Origin: Rickettsia sp.
GTDB taxonomy: Bacteria; Pseudomonadota; Alphaproteobacteria; Rickettsiales; Rickettsiaceae
DNA length: 35,627 nt
Direction: 5' to 3'
NCBI GenBank assembly: GCA_023269695.1
Contig: JAHFPS010000012.1
Coordinates: forward strand, 1 to 35,627
A program made the position numbers and the translations under genes. The first letter of the stretch is position 1; each line of letters opens with the position of its first letter. The notes beneath the pieces were generated by a model. It was given only the letters and a program-made list of their open reading frames with translations, ran no database searches and had not been told where the DNA came from. Shown here piece by piece: positions 35,065-35,627 of the stretch.

Positions 35065-35184
35065 ATGAAGAAAGATATTACCGCATTATTTTGTTTTGTC
35101 GATGATTTTTGTAAAGTTGCCGATCAGTGGATTAGTCCTCAGTACATGACAAAAAGATTAAGGAGAGGAAAAGATAGTAGATAA
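35065..35184 (+). pseudogene. IS982-family transposase fragment
   Basis: 39 codons: MKKDITALFCFVDDFCKVAD, then QWISPQYMTKRLRRGKDSR and a stop. The opening ITALFCFVDDFCK is typical of IS982-family transposases, whose full length is near 290 residues. It has lost everything after the first helices, including the DDE residues. The IS4-family element follows about 50 bases on and may have landed in it. Confidence 0.55.
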
Positions 35185-35235
35185 CGCCCAACCAACTGTC
35201 TATTACTTATGTTACAAGACTTAAGGAGTAGAAGA

Positions 35236-35627
35236 ATGATTACAGCGTTATCACAAGTATTAGGGAACTACTTTTTTAACAGTTTTGCAAGCATAAAATT
35301 AATAGAACAGCTAATAACAGGATTATTTTATGTTAGAGATGTTAATCTAACTCAACTTGCCTTAGTAATTGAAGGTAAAGGCAGCAATCATTCTCGCTAT
35401 CGCAAGTTACAAAGATTCTTCTCTGGGTTTAATTTTAGCTATACTGCACTGGCTAAATTGTTAATATCATTATCCGGGATTGAATCAGAAAAATGGTTGT
35501 TAGCACTTGATCGTACTAACTGGAAGTTCGGCAAACTTGACATAAATATTTTAGTATTATCAATTTGTCACAATGGCATAGCGATACCGATTATGTGGGA
35601 TATGTTAGCGAAAACTGGTGCTTCAAA
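35236..35627 (+). CDS. IS4-family transposase, N-terminal part (cut by window end)
   Basis: 130 codons from ATG 35236, with AAGGAG at 35223-35228 as ribosome binding site; no stop before the window ends. The region LALDRTNWKFGKLDINILVL holds the first catalytic Asp (D92) of the DDE triad, and NGIAIPIMWDMLAKTGAS is the following IS4-family motif. The N-terminus (MITALSQVLGNYFFNSFASI) and the HSRYRKLQRFF segment also fit. The rest, including the second Asp and Glu, lies outside, so intactness is unknown. The element's left end should lie between 35184 and 35223; I cannot define its inverted repeat. Confidence 0.75.
   Translation, partial: MITALSQVLGNYFFNSFASIKLIEQLITGLFYVRDVNLTQLALVIEGKGSNHSRYRKLQRFFSGFNFSYTALAKLLISLSGIESEKWLLALDRTNWKFGKLDINILVLSICHNGIAIPIMWDMLAKTGAS

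Overview
This AT-rich window reads as chromosome of an obligate intracellular alphaproteobacterium of the Rickettsiaceae (Rickettsia in the broad sense, including the Torix/Tisiphia and Megaira-like symbionts). The basis is the gene set: AmpG-like MFS permease, pyruvate phosphate dikinase, paired cysteine desulfurases behind an Rrf2/IscR regulator, a YhhQ queuosine-precursor transporter, PagL-like deacylase, ankyrin/LRR protein remnants, and intergenic space full of short palindromic repeats. I cannot name the species from sequence alone.

Layout. 1-114: 5' end of an IS5-family element (minus). 294-4889: surface-polysaccharide genes, a GT4 glycosyltransferase (minus) divergent from an NAD-dependent sugar epimerase and a 763-residue double-GT-B glycosyltransferase (plus, 4-nt overlap). 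5115-6730: two membrane proteins, YihY family and YhhQ; YhhQ is bracketed by 31-bp inverted repeats. 6859-10121: dnaK-dnaJ (minus) with a candidate sigma-32 promoter, preceded by a T4-type lysozyme gene. 10967-11358: rnpB (plus). 11682-12446: a methyltransferase with a Sec signal peptide. 12647-14947: xerD, tRNA-Cys, acpS, rpoZ (minus). 15120-22064: AmpG-like permease, gabD, 3-methyladenine glycosylase, ppdK (all minus). 22527-31865: a long minus-strand run iscR, two cysteine desulfurases, a DUF2000-like protein, iscU, iscA, a HIG1-like small membrane protein, parE, ctp and a PagL-like protein. 32096-33996: a decayed LRR plus ankyrin gene. 34287-35627: a hypothetical gene running into an antisense tRNA-Gln, an IS982-like transposase fragment, and the start of an IS4-family transposase cut by the window end.

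How the parts relate. The iscR promoter carries a near-complete type-1 IscR box, so Fe-S cluster assembly is probably feedback-controlled, with both desulfurases feeding IscU and IscA. No hscB, hscA or fdx follows iscA here, although IscU keeps the LPPVK motif that HscA recognises. The gene order looks ordinary and housekeeping; what stands out is the repeat layer. At least three palindromic families occur: a REP type with GTCATTGCGAG arms, a REP type with GTCATTCCCGC arms, and an RPE-like type with TATACTC ends. The first two often sit inside larger units that end in TATAGCTAACCCGA. These elements reach into genes: they encode protein tails (second desulfurase, YhhQ), supply stop codons (ppdK, mpg), make an open N-terminal extension ahead of IscU, and sit in frame inside gabD. 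I see no CRISPR array, prophage module or complete defence system.
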